Source: Prochlorococcus marinus (GTDB lineage: Bacteria > Cyanobacteriota > Cyanobacteriia > PCC-6307 > Cyanobiaceae). Taken from it: 64,000 bases of DNA. A program made the position numbers and the translations under genes. The DNA lies in assembly GCF_001180305.1 (NCBI RefSeq), contig NZ_CVSX01000027.1, forward strand, positions 1 to 64,000. Reading direction: 5' to 3'. Of the stretch, positions 1 to 8,414 are shown piece by piece (position 1 is the stretch's first letter; each line of letters starts with the position of its first letter). Below the pieces are notes generated by a model. It was not told the origin of the DNA and made no database searches. It saw only the letters and a program-made list of their open reading frames with translations.

Positions 1-25
1 AATAGACATATAACTAATACTTTTA

Positions 26-328
26 ATGAAAACAGTACAAATTGAGTTTTCGCAATATGAATCAGTCAACTTTTTATGGTCTGAATTAATAGAAGATTAC
101 GGATTTGACAAAGCCAGAAAAATAGTTTCTCAAGCTATTGAATTACAAAAAATGAATGGAACGAAACATACTACAATGCCAATCATATTTTCAGGGACAG
201 GCGGATTAGCTCTAATCCCAATACAAATGCTAGAAAAAGAAGACTTTAAAATTAGTTGTAAAGATAACCAAGTTTTAATATTTAATCTAAAAAGAAAGTC
301 ATTTCAAATTTTAAATGAAACAAACTAA
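26..328 (+). CDS. hypothetical protein, 100 aa
   Basis: I do not recognise this gene. It encodes a soluble-looking protein with no signal peptide and no membrane segment. The N-terminal half is predicted helical (acidic, around a DYGFDKARK stretch at 25-33). A glycine-rich turn (SGTGG, about 56-60) leads into a beta-rich C-terminus. ATG start. It is followed after 67 bp by the MBL-fold gene in the same direction, so the two may be cotranscribed. Coding appearance is good, function unknown. Confidence 0.7.
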   Translation: MKTVQIEFSQYESVNFLWSELIEDYGFDKARKIVSQAIELQKMNGTKHTTMPIIFSGTGGLALIPIQMLEKEDFKISCKDNQVLIFNLKRKSFQILNETN

Positions 329-395
329 TCTAAATTTAGTGATTTCTCGATAAAGTCAAAATTATTTTATAGTTTATTAAAACAATCTATCAATA

Positions 396-1112
396 ATGAC
401 TTTTGAAGCGACCTACCTTGGATCAAATGGTTGGCTAATAAAATTTAAAAAAACCAATTTAATTATTGATCCTTGGCTCAAAGGAGATTTAATATTTCCA
501 CCAGGTGAATGGTTTTTTAAAGGATCATTAGAAGAAGAAATTGCAATAGATAAAAACATAGATATTATTTTATTAACCCAAGGCTTGCCTGATCACTGTC
601 ACGTTCCAACATTAGAAATGTTCAGAAAGGAAATTCCTATAATTTGCCCTAAAAGTGCTTTTGAAACATTACAAAAAATTGGTTTTAGTTCAATTAAAGT
701 ACTTAAGCCAACCGAAAAGACTAACCAATTTAATTTAAGTTTTGAAGCCACTGCTGGGGCTCCAGTGCCACAAATAGAAAACGGATATATTGTTAAAGAT
801 GATCAAGATAATGGGTTTTATATAGAACCCCATGGATATCTTGATGAAAATTTAAATAAACAAAATCTTGATGCAGTCATTACTCCTACAAAAAATTTGG
901 AATTACCCCTAGTAGGTTCTTTCGTAAAAGGAGCTGATGTAATACCAAAATTGATTAACAAATTCAATCCAAAATTTATACTTTCAAGTACCGTGGGTGG
1001 AGATGCAAAATATTCAGGTTTATTAAATAATTTAATTTCAGTTCAAGATTATGAAGAGGAATTAAATTGTAATCTTGTAGATCTAAAGAGTATGCAATCT
1101 ATTATGATTTAA
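396..1112 (+). CDS. MBL-fold metallo-hydrolase-like protein, 238 aa
   Basis: Metallo-beta-lactamase-fold protein of the type shared by cyanobacteria and chloroplasts. The fold is suggested by the opening TYLGSNGWLI strand pair, IIDPWL near residue 25, and LLTQGLPDHCH near 59-69, which sits where the family's HxHxDH zinc motif belongs. Only the last D and H of that motif are kept, so the metal site is altered. Later glycine and aspartate loops (GGDAKYSG near 202) fit the fold. Fold call fairly sure; substrate and even catalytic activity unknown. Confidence 0.7.
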   Translation: MTFEATYLGSNGWLIKFKKTNLIIDPWLKGDLIFPPGEWFFKGSLEEEIAIDKNIDIILLTQGLPDHCHVPTLEMFRKEIPIICPKSAFETLQKIGFSSIKVLKPTEKTNQFNLSFEATAGAPVPQIENGYIVKDDQDNGFYIEPHGYLDENLNKQNLDAVITPTKNLELPLVGSFVKGADVIPKLINKFNPKFILSSTVGGDAKYSGLLNNLISVQDYEEELNCNLVDLKSMQSIMI

Positions 1113-1266
1113 ATTGATTCAAAAAGATCATTTATTCTTCCACTTAGCTTAAAAGCAAATTTTTTTTATAAAAGGAGTTCGAAAAATTCATTCATTTTTT
1201 ATTACCTCAATAATTTTATTAGCTTTAAATACTAGCTATTTATGTGAAAATTCAAAGCTTAATCTT

Positions 1267-1551
1267 GTGATGAGAAATAATATTGATGGTGACTTTTCCA
1301 TAGTGAAAAAGATATCTGAGTTAAAGCCAGGAGCATTTATCAATATTAATTGGAATAAAAAAAAGCTTATGCTTCCATACTCTCTAAGAAAAGATTATAT
1401 TTCCTTTACAGATAAAAAATGGGACTGGAGGTACCAATTTAACAATGATGGATTACCTGATATTAATAATCCTTTTTTATATGAACTACTTCCTTCTGGA
1501 GAAGTAAAAGCACATTTTTGTCAATCAGAAGATGAAAGTTCTAACTTATAA
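1267..1551 (+). CDS. small secreted or lipid-anchored hypothetical protein
   Basis: No family recognised. The first conventional start is GTG 1267, directly followed by ATG 1270. However, the frame is open upstream to a TAA at 1150, and that extension reads as a good signal peptide: basic residues, then about 15 hydrophobic residues, then a cysteine. It contains no ATG, GTG or TTG before 1267. A GGAG at 1174-1177 lies 8 nt before an in-frame ATT at 1186, so the true start may be ATT 1186 (121 aa). The mature part is beta-rich with several W and Y residues and carries a conserved-looking LLPSGEVKAHFC end. Confidence 0.6.
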   Translation: MMRNNIDGDFSIVKKISELKPGAFININWNKKKLMLPYSLRKDYISFTDKKWDWRYQFNNDGLPDINNPFLYELLPSGEVKAHFCQSEDESSNL

Positions 1552-1601
1552 TTTCAAAATAAGTTTTCTAGAATATTCAACTTCTGAACAGCTTTATAAA
1601 G

Positions 1602-4208
1602 ATGATCAATCCAAAAAATCAAAAGAGTTTTTCAAGATATGTAAAACTTAAAGATTACAAAGTTTTTGATTATGAAATTCCAGATATTTTTTTGGACTTC
1701 GTAATTAAGAAAAATGCTGTTAATGTTACGACGATACTAAAATTGGTAAAAAAAAATAAGAATACCAGAAATCTTATTCTTGATGGTACGGATATATTAA
1801 TAAAAAAAATATTTATAGATGACTCGCTACTAGAAGAGGAAAACTATGAACAGCAAAAAAATAACTTAAAAATTATAAATGTAAATAAAGAAAATTTTTT
1901 ATTAAAAATAGAAGCAATAATTAAACCTAAAGAAAATACATCTCTTTTAGGAATGTATGAGAGCAATGGAATTATAACTACGCAATGTGAGGCAGAGGGA
2001 TTTAGAAGGATAAGTTTTCACTCTGATAGGCCTGATATTCTAAGCAAATATACTGTGAGAATCGAGGCCGATAGAAATGATTATCCTGTCTTACTTTCAA
2101 ATGGTAACGTCGTAAAAGAAAATAATCTTACAAATAATCGACATGAAATAATTTGGGAAGACCCATATCCCAAACCATCATATCTATTTGCATTGGTAGC
2201 AGGGAAACTTAAATGTGTAAAAGATAATTTCATAACAAAATCGAATAAAAAAGTCAAAATAAATATTTATGTTGAAGATGGCGATGAAAAATATGTTCAA
2301 CATTCAATAAGTTCCTTACAGAAATCAATGAGATGGGATGAGGATAAATATAACCTTGAATACGATTTGTCATTATTCAATATAGTTGCAGTGAGGCACT
2401 TTAATATGGGAGCCATGGAAAATAAAAGTCTCAATATTTTTAACTCAAAACTAATACTAGCTAATTCCGAAACAACAACTGATGAGGAATTAGAGAGAAT
2501 AGAGGGCGTGATCGCCCATGAATACTTCCATAATTGGACGGGTAATAGAGTGACTTGTAGGGATTGGTTTCAATTATCTCTTAAAGAGGGTCTAACAGTA
2601 TTTAGAGATCAACAGTTCACAGCAGACCTTCATAATCATCAAATCAAGAGGCTTGAGGATGCAAAATTTCTTAGAAGAAATCAATTTAGAGAGGATTCTG
2701 GCCCAACATCGCATCCTGTAATGCCAGAAAGATACCAAGAAATCGACAATTTCTACACGACCACGATATACGAAAAAGGATCAGAAATTATTAGAATGCT
2801 TAATAAGCTTGTAAAAGATGAAAATTTCTATAAAGGATTTAGTAATTACATCTCAACATATGATGGGAAGTCTGCAACAATAGACCAATTTATCGATAAA
2901 ATTTTAGAGCTTAATAAGGAAATTGATCCAGAAGAATTCAAAGTCTGGTATAAGCAAAATGGCACACCAAAAGTCAAATTAAAGAGAATCTGGGATCAAA
3001 AAGACGAAAAACTCACAATTGAAGCATCTCAAAGTAATCCAATAAAGAAGAACCCATATAATGATTTACCTCTAATAATTCCTATAAATCTGGCTATATT
3101 TTGCGGTGAAAATAAAACAATAGAAAAAACTGTTGTTTTAAAAACCAAAAAACAAGAATTTATTTTTAGGAATGTTAGATCTCACCTCCAAATCCCTTTA
3201 GTAACTTATTTTCGCGAATTCTCTTCACCAGTTGATTGGAAATCTGACACTACCTTGGATGAAAAATTTTTAATTTTAAAATATGAAAAAGATTTTTTTA
3301 CATTATCTAATACTGTAAGAGAATTATTTAAAAAAATAATTTTGTGCAGATTAGATGAAAAGCCAGATCACAAAATTGAAAATAAATTAATAAGCACTTT
3401 AATTTCATTTATAAAAAATAAAGATATAAATTTGTCTCTCTTATCAGACTTACTAAGTATTCCGACATTTGCTGAAATTGAATCAGAGATGGAAAATATA
3501 GATCCTTTAAAGATATATAAAACTATTGACGAATTAAATCATTTATTCGGTTCCAAATTAAAAGAAGAATTATATTTTAAGCTCCAAGAAATAGAGAAAA
3601 ATCTAGATAAAGTTTGGCCAGAAGGTAAAAATGAAAGAAAACTAATAGAAACTATTTGGAAACTACTCTTGCACGGTAATGATGAGGAAATTAAATGCAA
3701 AATAATTAATTATGTCGATAGTAATTCGATGACGCTAGCAAAAGCTGCATTGAATTCTTTCAGTAGGATTAATTGTCCTGAAAGAAAAATTATTTCAAAT
3801 ATATTCTTCAATAAATGGAAAAATAATAGTGTCGTTCTGGATAGTTGGTTCTCATTCAATGCATCTATAGAAATTGATGAAAAAACAAACAGCATTGAAA
3901 AATTATTTGAAAATAAGTTTTTTGATTCAAAATCACCAAACACTTTAAGAGCTATATTAAATACTTTCGTAACAAGAAATAGTACTTTTCATGCAATGGA
4001 TGGTTCTGGTTATAAATATATTGCAAAAAAGATAATTGACTTTGATAAATTAAATCCAATCGTAATTTCCCGATTTGTGAAAGTATTTAGTAGATACAAT
4101 TATTATTCAGACCCTTACAAAAATAATATGGTAGAAACAATAAAGCAGATTAAAAAAAATAAACTATCAACAAATACAAAGGAAGTATTAGATGCAATAA
4201 TAGATTGA
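1602..4208 (+). CDS. pepN: aminopeptidase N (M1 zinc metallopeptidase)
   Basis: Cytoplasmic M1-family aminopeptidase that removes N-terminal residues from peptides. The substrate-binding GAMEN motif is at about residue 270. The zinc site HEYFH is at 306-310 with the third ligand E329, the canonical HExxH-x18-E spacing. Length of 868 aa fits the bacterial PepN family: N-terminal beta domain, catalytic domain, a DUF3458-like beta domain near 470-570, and a helical C-terminal bowl. ATG start about 50 bp after the upstream gene. Very confident. Confidence 0.95.
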   Translation: MINPKNQKSFSRYVKLKDYKVFDYEIPDIFLDFVIKKNAVNVTTILKLVKKNKNTRNLILDGTDILIKKIFIDDSLLEEENYEQQKNNLKIINVNKENFLLKIEAIIKPKENTSLLGMYESNGIITTQCEAEGFRRISFHSDRPDILSKYTVRIEADRNDYPVLLSNGNVVKENNLTNNRHEIIWEDPYPKPSYLFALVAGKLKCVKDNFITKSNKKVKINIYVEDGDEKYVQHSISSLQKSMRWDEDKYNLEYDLSLFNIVAVRHFNMGAMENKSLNIFNSKLILANSETTTDEELERIEGVIAHEYFHNWTGNRVTCRDWFQLSLKEGLTVFRDQQFTADLHNHQIKRLEDAKFLRRNQFREDSGPTSHPVMPERYQEIDNFYTTTIYEKGSEIIRMLNKLVKDENFYKGFSNYISTYDGKSATIDQFIDKILELNKEIDPEEFKVWYKQNGTPKVKLKRIWDQKDEKLTIEASQSNPIKKNPYNDLPLIIPINLAIFCGENKTIEKTVVLKTKKQEFIFRNVRSHLQIPLVTYFREFSSPVDWKSDTTLDEKFLILKYEKDFFTLSNTVRELFKKIILCRLDEKPDHKIENKLISTLISFIKNKDINLSLLSDLLSIPTFAEIESEMENIDPLKIYKTIDELNHLFGSKLKEELYFKLQEIEKNLDKVWPEGKNERKLIETIWKLLLHGNDEEIKCKIINYVDSNSMTLAKAALNSFSRINCPERKIISNIFFNKWKNNSVVLDSWFSFNASIEIDEKTNSIEKLFENKFFDSKSPNTLRAILNTFVTRNSTFHAMDGSGYKYIAKKIIDFDKLNPIVISRFVKVFSRYNYYSDPYKNNMVETIKQIKKNKLSTNTKEVLDAIID

Positions 4209-4222
4209 TTAATTGATGTTAA

Positions 4223-4444
4223 TTAACTAAATATAATAATAACAATTGTAAATATTAGAAATAAAATAAATACAAGATACTTATTAATAAAAATATAATC
4301 AATTAAATTTTTATTATTATCTTTATTCCACTTTTTATTTACGTATTCCTTAGTAATAAATTTATTAGGTCTGCCACAATATAAACATGTTGGGGAAGTT
4401 TTTAAAATTAAATTTTTACATTGGGGGCACTTTTTCTTTTCCAT
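4223..4444 (-). CDS. zinc-ribbon membrane protein, 73 aa
   Basis: Small protein with an N-terminal zinc ribbon, CPQC at 6-9 and CLYC at 20-23, and one C-terminal transmembrane helix at about 51-72. The topology suggests a cytosolic zinc ribbon on a membrane anchor. It is convergent with pepN, with 14 bp between stop codons. Partner and function unknown; small zinc-ribbon and single-TM proteins are often membrane adaptors. Confidence 0.6.
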   Translation of the reverse strand: MEKKKCPQCKNLILKTSPTCLYCGRPNKFITKEYVNKKWNKDNNKNLIDYIFINKYLVFILFLIFTIVIIIFS

Positions 4445-4611
4445 GATTAAATCTTACTGAATAAAATTGAAATCAGAAACAATAAATAAATAAATAAGTA
4501 ATTTAATTTTATTTATTATATTTTTAATAATTAAATATCATTGCAAAAAAAAATTTGATTCTATCTATTTATAAAAATTTTATATAATAAAAAATTAGTA
4601 TCTGGTTTGAA

Positions 4612-4770
4612 ATGTTTGCTATTGCACTTGGAATGTCCCCTGTTGAAAAAATTACTGTTGCAATATCTGCTTCAATTTTTATAATCGCATTTACATGGGT
4701 CTCGATTAAGGGAGATTTGAGAAAACTGGCTAATGAACTTATTGAAGATAATGAAAATCAGGATAATTAA
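4612..4770 (+). CDS. small single-pass membrane protein, 52 aa
   Basis: Read directly from the sequence. ATG 4612, TAA 4768-4770. One transmembrane helix at about 13-31 is followed by a charged, acidic tail (DLRKLANELIEDNEN). An AT-rich promoter-like stretch containing TATAAT lies about 25 bp upstream, near 4583-4588. Resembles many picocyanobacterial small membrane proteins; no family assigned. Confidence 0.5.
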   Translation: MFAIALGMSPVEKITVAISASIFIIAFTWVSIKGDLRKLANELIEDNENQDN

Positions 4771-4784
4771 AAAAATCTTTTAAC

Positions 4785-4985
4785 CTACTTTGCATGCAAA
4801 CTAGGATAATCAATAATATGTCTAATTTCTTTTAGAGAAGAACCATAGATTTTTTCACCATTTAAGTGAACACCAATCCATTTTTGCTTTTGATTAAAAA
4901 AATTACTTTTAGTATTATCCCTCTCGAGATAATCTTTATTATCCCAATTTAAAGTTATGTCCCAACCTTTATAATTTTCTATCAT
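4785..4985 (-). CDS. hypothetical protein, 66 aa
   Basis: Small soluble protein beginning MIENYKGWDITLNW, with a GVHLNGEKIYGSSLKEIRHIID core. That pattern of short strands then a helix is seen in many small cyanobacterial DUF proteins. No motif allows a function. ATG start; an upstream 26-codon reading frame on the same strand (4982-5062) overlaps this start as ATGA. Probably a real conserved gene of unknown role. Confidence 0.55.
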   Translation of the reverse strand: MIENYKGWDITLNWDNKDYLERDNTKSNFFNQKQKWIGVHLNGEKIYGSSLKEIRHIIDYPSLHAK

Positions 4986-5088
4986 TTAGAAAGAAAGAAC
5001 TTAAACCAATAATACTTAGAGAAAGTAGGAACAAAAACAAAGGAAATAAGTAATTTTTTCATTATATTTAATTAATATTTAGTTTTAC

Positions 5089-6264
5089 CTATTTAGAACT
5101 TACTTTTATTTTACGCGCAGCTTCATCAGCATTTTTTCTTGCCAAATTAATGTCTGAATTTGACGATAGCACAACACCCATTCTTCTTCCTTTTCTAGAG
5201 ACTGGCTTGCCAAATATAAACACTTTAGTCTTTTCAAATTCTAATGCTTCATTAACACCCTCATAAATAGGATTCATATACTCTTGACTGGAGAGTATTA
5301 CTCTGGTTGCAGATGGTTCTATTAAATTTATATTCGGTATTGGTAAATTCAAAAAAGCCCTTAAATGTAATTCAAATTCATTAATATTTTGACTAACTAA
5401 TGTAACCATACCAGTGTCATGCGGTCTTGGAGATAATTCTGAAAATATAACCTCATTACCTTTTACAAAAAACTCTACTCCATATAATCCAGCTCCATTT
5501 AGATTATTTAATATTCTAGATGTCATTTTTTTAGCTTCAACAATTAAAGACTCATTGATTTCTATAGGTTGCCAACTGCATTGATAGTCTCCATTAGATT
5601 GAAGATGTCCAATTGGTAAGCAAAAAATATTTTCACCACTTCTTTTTCTTACAGTTAAAAGAGTAAACTCAAAATCGAAATTAATAAATTCTTCAATAAT
5701 TACACCTTTAACCTTACCTCTAGAATTTGCTTGTGCCTGTTTCCAGGCATTATGCAAATCATTTTTTGTTTTAACAAAACTTTGTCCCTTCCCTGATGAA
5801 CTCATTAAAGGCTTGAGTAAAAGTGGGAATCCAATCTCATCTGTTTTTTTTTCTAGATCATTAAATTCAAAAATATAATCAAACTTTGCAGTTTTTATTT
5901 TTAAATCTCTAGATGCTAAATCTCTAATTTTATCTCTATTCATTGTTATTTCAACAGTTCTGGCATTTGGAATAATATTGAATCCTTCATCCTCTAGTTC
6001 TTTTAAGGCTTCGATTGAAAGTGACTCTATTTCAGGGACAACATAATCAGGTTGAAATTCTTTTATAACATTTTTTAAAATAATTTTATCTCCCATATCA
6101 ATTACTCTTGAATGATCAGCTATTTGCATTGCGGGTGCTTTTTCATATCTATCAATTGCAATAACTTCTAATCCTAATCTTTTGGATTCTATTACTAATT
6201 CTTTCCCAAGCTCGCCACTACCAAGCAATAAAATCTTCTTATTAGAAAAAATTGAATCCTTCAT
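5089..6264 (-). CDS. purT: formate-dependent phosphoribosylglycinamide formyltransferase (GAR transformylase 2)
   Basis: ATP-grasp enzyme that formylates glycinamide ribonucleotide with formate and ATP in purine synthesis. The N-terminal nucleotide-fold stretch ILLLGSGELGKELVIE is at 11-26. Next come the ATP-grasp lysine and glycine loop (LLKPLMSSSGKGQS, about 149-162), the acidic metal-binding segment ending FSELSPRPHDTGMVT (about 269-283), and a small C-terminal domain. The 391-aa length matches PurT. Strongly recognisable. It stands 11 bp upstream of nothing else in purine synthesis here. Confidence 0.95.
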   Translation of the reverse strand: MKDSIFSNKKILLLGSGELGKELVIESKRLGLEVIAIDRYEKAPAMQIADHSRVIDMGDKIILKNVIKEFQPDYVVPEIESLSIEALKELEDEGFNIIPNARTVEITMNRDKIRDLASRDLKIKTAKFDYIFEFNDLEKKTDEIGFPLLLKPLMSSSGKGQSFVKTKNDLHNAWKQAQANSRGKVKGVIIEEFINFDFEFTLLTVRKRSGENIFCLPIGHLQSNGDYQCSWQPIEINESLIVEAKKMTSRILNNLNGAGLYGVEFFVKGNEVIFSELSPRPHDTGMVTLVSQNINEFELHLRAFLNLPIPNINLIEPSATRVILSSQEYMNPIYEGVNEALEFEKTKVFIFGKPVSRKGRRMGVVLSSNSDINLARKNADEAARKIKVSSK

Positions 6265-6275
6265 ATTGATAAAAC

Positions 6276-6542
6276 TTATTCTTCATCATCAGATAATTGC
6301 GAAGATGAATCATCTGTAATTTTTTTATCTTTAGAATAACTAAATAAAGATTTTCCAACAAACCAATTTTGACTTTTCATACTATTAGTTATTGATGTTG
6401 AAATTGCTCCTAAAAAAAATAGTCCAATCATTACCCAAATAATTCTTTCCAAAGCAATTGCATGAGAAAAACCTTGGCCAGAATTAATAATTTCAGTAAG
6501 TGGGTCTAAAGGGTCCAAATTTAAATTGACTAATAATATCAA
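6276..6542 (-). CDS. membrane protein, 88 aa, unknown function
   Basis: Protein with one clear transmembrane helix at about 35-52 (IIWVMIGLFFLGAIS) and an acidic serine-rich C-terminus. The longest frame starts at TTG 6542. A second TTG at codon 9 is also possible, and no ATG occurs before codon 37, so the start is unsure. It lies 11 bp upstream of purT on the same strand and may share its transcript. Family not recognised. Confidence 0.5.
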   Translation of the reverse strand: MILLVNLNLDPLDPLTEIINSGQGFSHAIALERIIWVMIGLFFLGAISTSITNSMKSQNWFVGKSLFSYSKDKKITDDSSSQLSDDEE

Positions 6543-6663
6543 TTATAGAAGGTTAAAGACATGAAAAATTAAAACTTTTAAAAGAAATAACCAAAACCAT
6601 CAAATAATTGATACACAAAAAAGGCTATACAATGTTATCTTCAAGAAGTAATTTTTTTAAGAC

Positions 6664-7143
6664 ATGCAAGTTGACGTACAAAATACTACCGTTATTTCAG
6701 CAGACGGATCATCTATAAAACTTGGAGAATACTCAGGGCAAGTAATTTTAGTGGTTAACGTAGCTAGTTATTGCGGCAATACAGCTCAGTATGAGGATCT
6801 TCAAAAGCTACATGACTTATATTCAAGTAAAGGCCTAAGAATTCTTGCATTTCCCTGTAATGATTTTGGGAAACAAGAACCCGACTCTCTTTCAGAAATA
6901 AAAGATTTTTGTACCACAAAATATGGTGTTAAGTTTGAAATTTATCAAAAAGTTCATGCTAAAGGCATCACTACAGAACCATATACAACGCTAAACAAAG
7001 TTGAACCTGAAGGAGATGTTGAATGGAATTTCGAGAAGTTTCTGATAGGGAAAGATAGTAAAGTAATTGCAAGATTCAAGCCAGGTGTTAAACCGTTTGA
7101 CGAAAACTTAATAGCAGCTATAGAAGTAGCTTTAGATTCATAA
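6664..7143 (+). CDS. gpx: glutathione peroxidase family protein (cysteine type)
   Basis: Thioredoxin-fold peroxidase that reduces peroxides. The catalytic tetrad is visible: C37 (in NVASYCGNT, where animal enzymes have selenocysteine), Q71 (in FPCNDFGKQEP), W121 and N122 (in EWNFEKF). The 159-aa length fits bacterial and plant cysteine-type Gpx, which usually draw electrons from thioredoxin rather than glutathione. ATG start; monocistronic by position. Confidence 0.93.
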   Translation: MQVDVQNTTVISADGSSIKLGEYSGQVILVVNVASYCGNTAQYEDLQKLHDLYSSKGLRILAFPCNDFGKQEPDSLSEIKDFCTTKYGVKFEIYQKVHAKGITTEPYTTLNKVEPEGDVEWNFEKFLIGKDSKVIARFKPGVKPFDENLIAAIEVALDS

Positions 7144-7280
7144 CAACCTTCTTATAATTTAAATTAAATTATTAAAATAAAGACTTTTAATATTTAATCA
7201 AAAAAATAAGCCAATTATTTAAAAATTTCCTTTTTTTTAGAATTCAAGCTTTTCTAGTATTCTTAAATATATTTCAAATC

Positions 7281-7802
7281 TTATTTATTATTAGAATCAA
7301 CTTCTACGTCAATTATTTCATCTTTAACAGTTCTTTTTTTAGGTTTAAGTGATTTCACCTCTGGCTCTATTATCTTTTTAACTTCACTTTCTTCTGTTTC
7401 CTCTGATTTTACTTCTGACTCTACTTTTTCTTCTTTAACATCACTTTCTTCTGTTTCCTCTGATTTTACTTCTGACTCTATTTTTTCCTCTTTAACATCA
7501 CTTTCTTCTGTTTCCTCTGATTTTACTTCTGACTCTACTTTTTCCTCTTTAACATCACTTTCTTTTGTTTCCTCTGATTTTACTTCTGACTCTACTTTTT
7601 CTTCATAAACATCACTTTCTTCTCGTTGCTCTGGCATTTCTTTTGAATTTGCTGAGCTTTGATCCTCATCTTTACTTAAGAGGAACTTTAATAGTTTTTT
7701 GAACAATAAGGAACCTTTTTCAATTCTTTTTGGACCTAAAATTGAAAGCAAAACTACTAATATTATGAATATTTCAGGTGAATTTAAACCTAATAGTTTC
7801 AT
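7281..7802 (-). CDS. TatA/Hcf106-like membrane protein with tandem-repeat acidic tail
   Basis: The N-terminus resembles a TatA/TatB unit: a membrane helix at 8-23 ends in LGPKRIEKG, compared with the family's FGPKKLPELG hinge, and is followed by an amphipathic, lysine-rich helix to about 45. The rest is a highly charged tail with four near-perfect 19-residue repeats (unit EESDVKEEKVESEVKSEET, residues 61-136) and a degenerate fifth copy. The tail is unlike any Tat subunit known to me. It may be a Tat paralogue or simply a membrane-anchored charged protein. Confidence 0.65.
   Translation of the reverse strand: MKLLGLNSPEIFIILVVLLSILGPKRIEKGSLLFKKLLKFLLSKDEDQSSANSKEMPEQREESDVYEEKVESEVKSEETKESDVKEEKVESEVKSEETEESDVKEEKIESEVKSEETEESDVKEEKVESEVKSEETEESEVKKIIEPEVKSLKPKKRTVKDEIIDVEVDSNNK
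7353..7622 (-). repeat. 57-bp tandem repeat, four full copies plus a partial copy
   Basis: In-frame direct repeat inside the TatA-like gene. Period is 57 bp (19 codons). Full units cover codons 61-136 and a diverged partial unit covers 137-150. Copies differ at only a few codons (Y/K, K/E, I/V), which points to recent expansion by slippage or unequal recombination. Confidence 0.85.
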
Positions 7803-7849
7803 AAAATTTCATATTCTATCTATATTTTAGTACATGCTAAAAATTTAAT

Positions 7850-8287
7850 CTAATTATTCTCAAAAGTTGGTAAATAGAGTTCCCTATTTGATGCAATTAA
7901 ACCTTCTTCTTTAAAAAAAATCTCTAGGTCTTTTAGATCATTAATATCTACAAATTCACCACAATTATCTAATATATTATTGTGTGTGAAATTCCATAAA
8001 TCAGCCAAATATTCGTCATCATCTGGAAATGCTACAAATTTCAAATATGTATTATTCAAAGCATATTCACTAGCAAAATCAGAGTCTAAACCTTCCCTCT
8101 TAGCATCACAAAAAACTTTAGCAAATCTTTTGCCTACAGAAGTTTGAGCACTTGATAAATCTAAATTACCTTGGATAGCATTTACATTTATTGGTGCAAT
8201 AAATATAATTATTGGAAGAAAAATAGATATTAATATAAACAAGAAAAAATTTCCTTTTTTAAATTTTAACTCAACATAAACTAGCAA
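7850..8287 (-). CDS. secreted hypothetical protein, 145 aa
   Basis: A long signal peptide (hydrophobic 14-33, probable cleavage after INVNA) precedes a mature domain of about 105 residues. It carries SVGKRFAKVFCDAKREGLD, a FPDDDEYLADLW segment and a second cysteine in NCGEFVD, so a disulphide is possible. This looks like a conserved cyanobacterial lumenal or periplasmic protein of unknown role. The start is TTG, since no ATG is available upstream of the signal sequence. Confidence 0.6.
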   Translation of the reverse strand: MLVYVELKFKKGNFFLFILISIFLPIIIFIAPINVNAIQGNLDLSSAQTSVGKRFAKVFCDAKREGLDSDFASEYALNNTYLKFVAFPDDDEYLADLWNFTHNNILDNCGEFVDINDLKDLEIFFKEEGLIASNRELYLPTFENN

Positions 8288-8414
8288 AAAAAGTAATCAA
8301 TTAGGCCTATTTAAGTAAAAGCACTTATTATAAATTAAGAAATAAATAGAAAACATAAAATCAACTCCATATCTGAATTTATAATAAAGAAAGATAAAAT
8401 AAATTTAAAATTAT

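Noticed and set aside
7353-7622. CRISPR-like repeat array
   Set aside because: The 57-bp repeats are contiguous without spacers and keep a reading frame; they are protein-coding tandem repeats.
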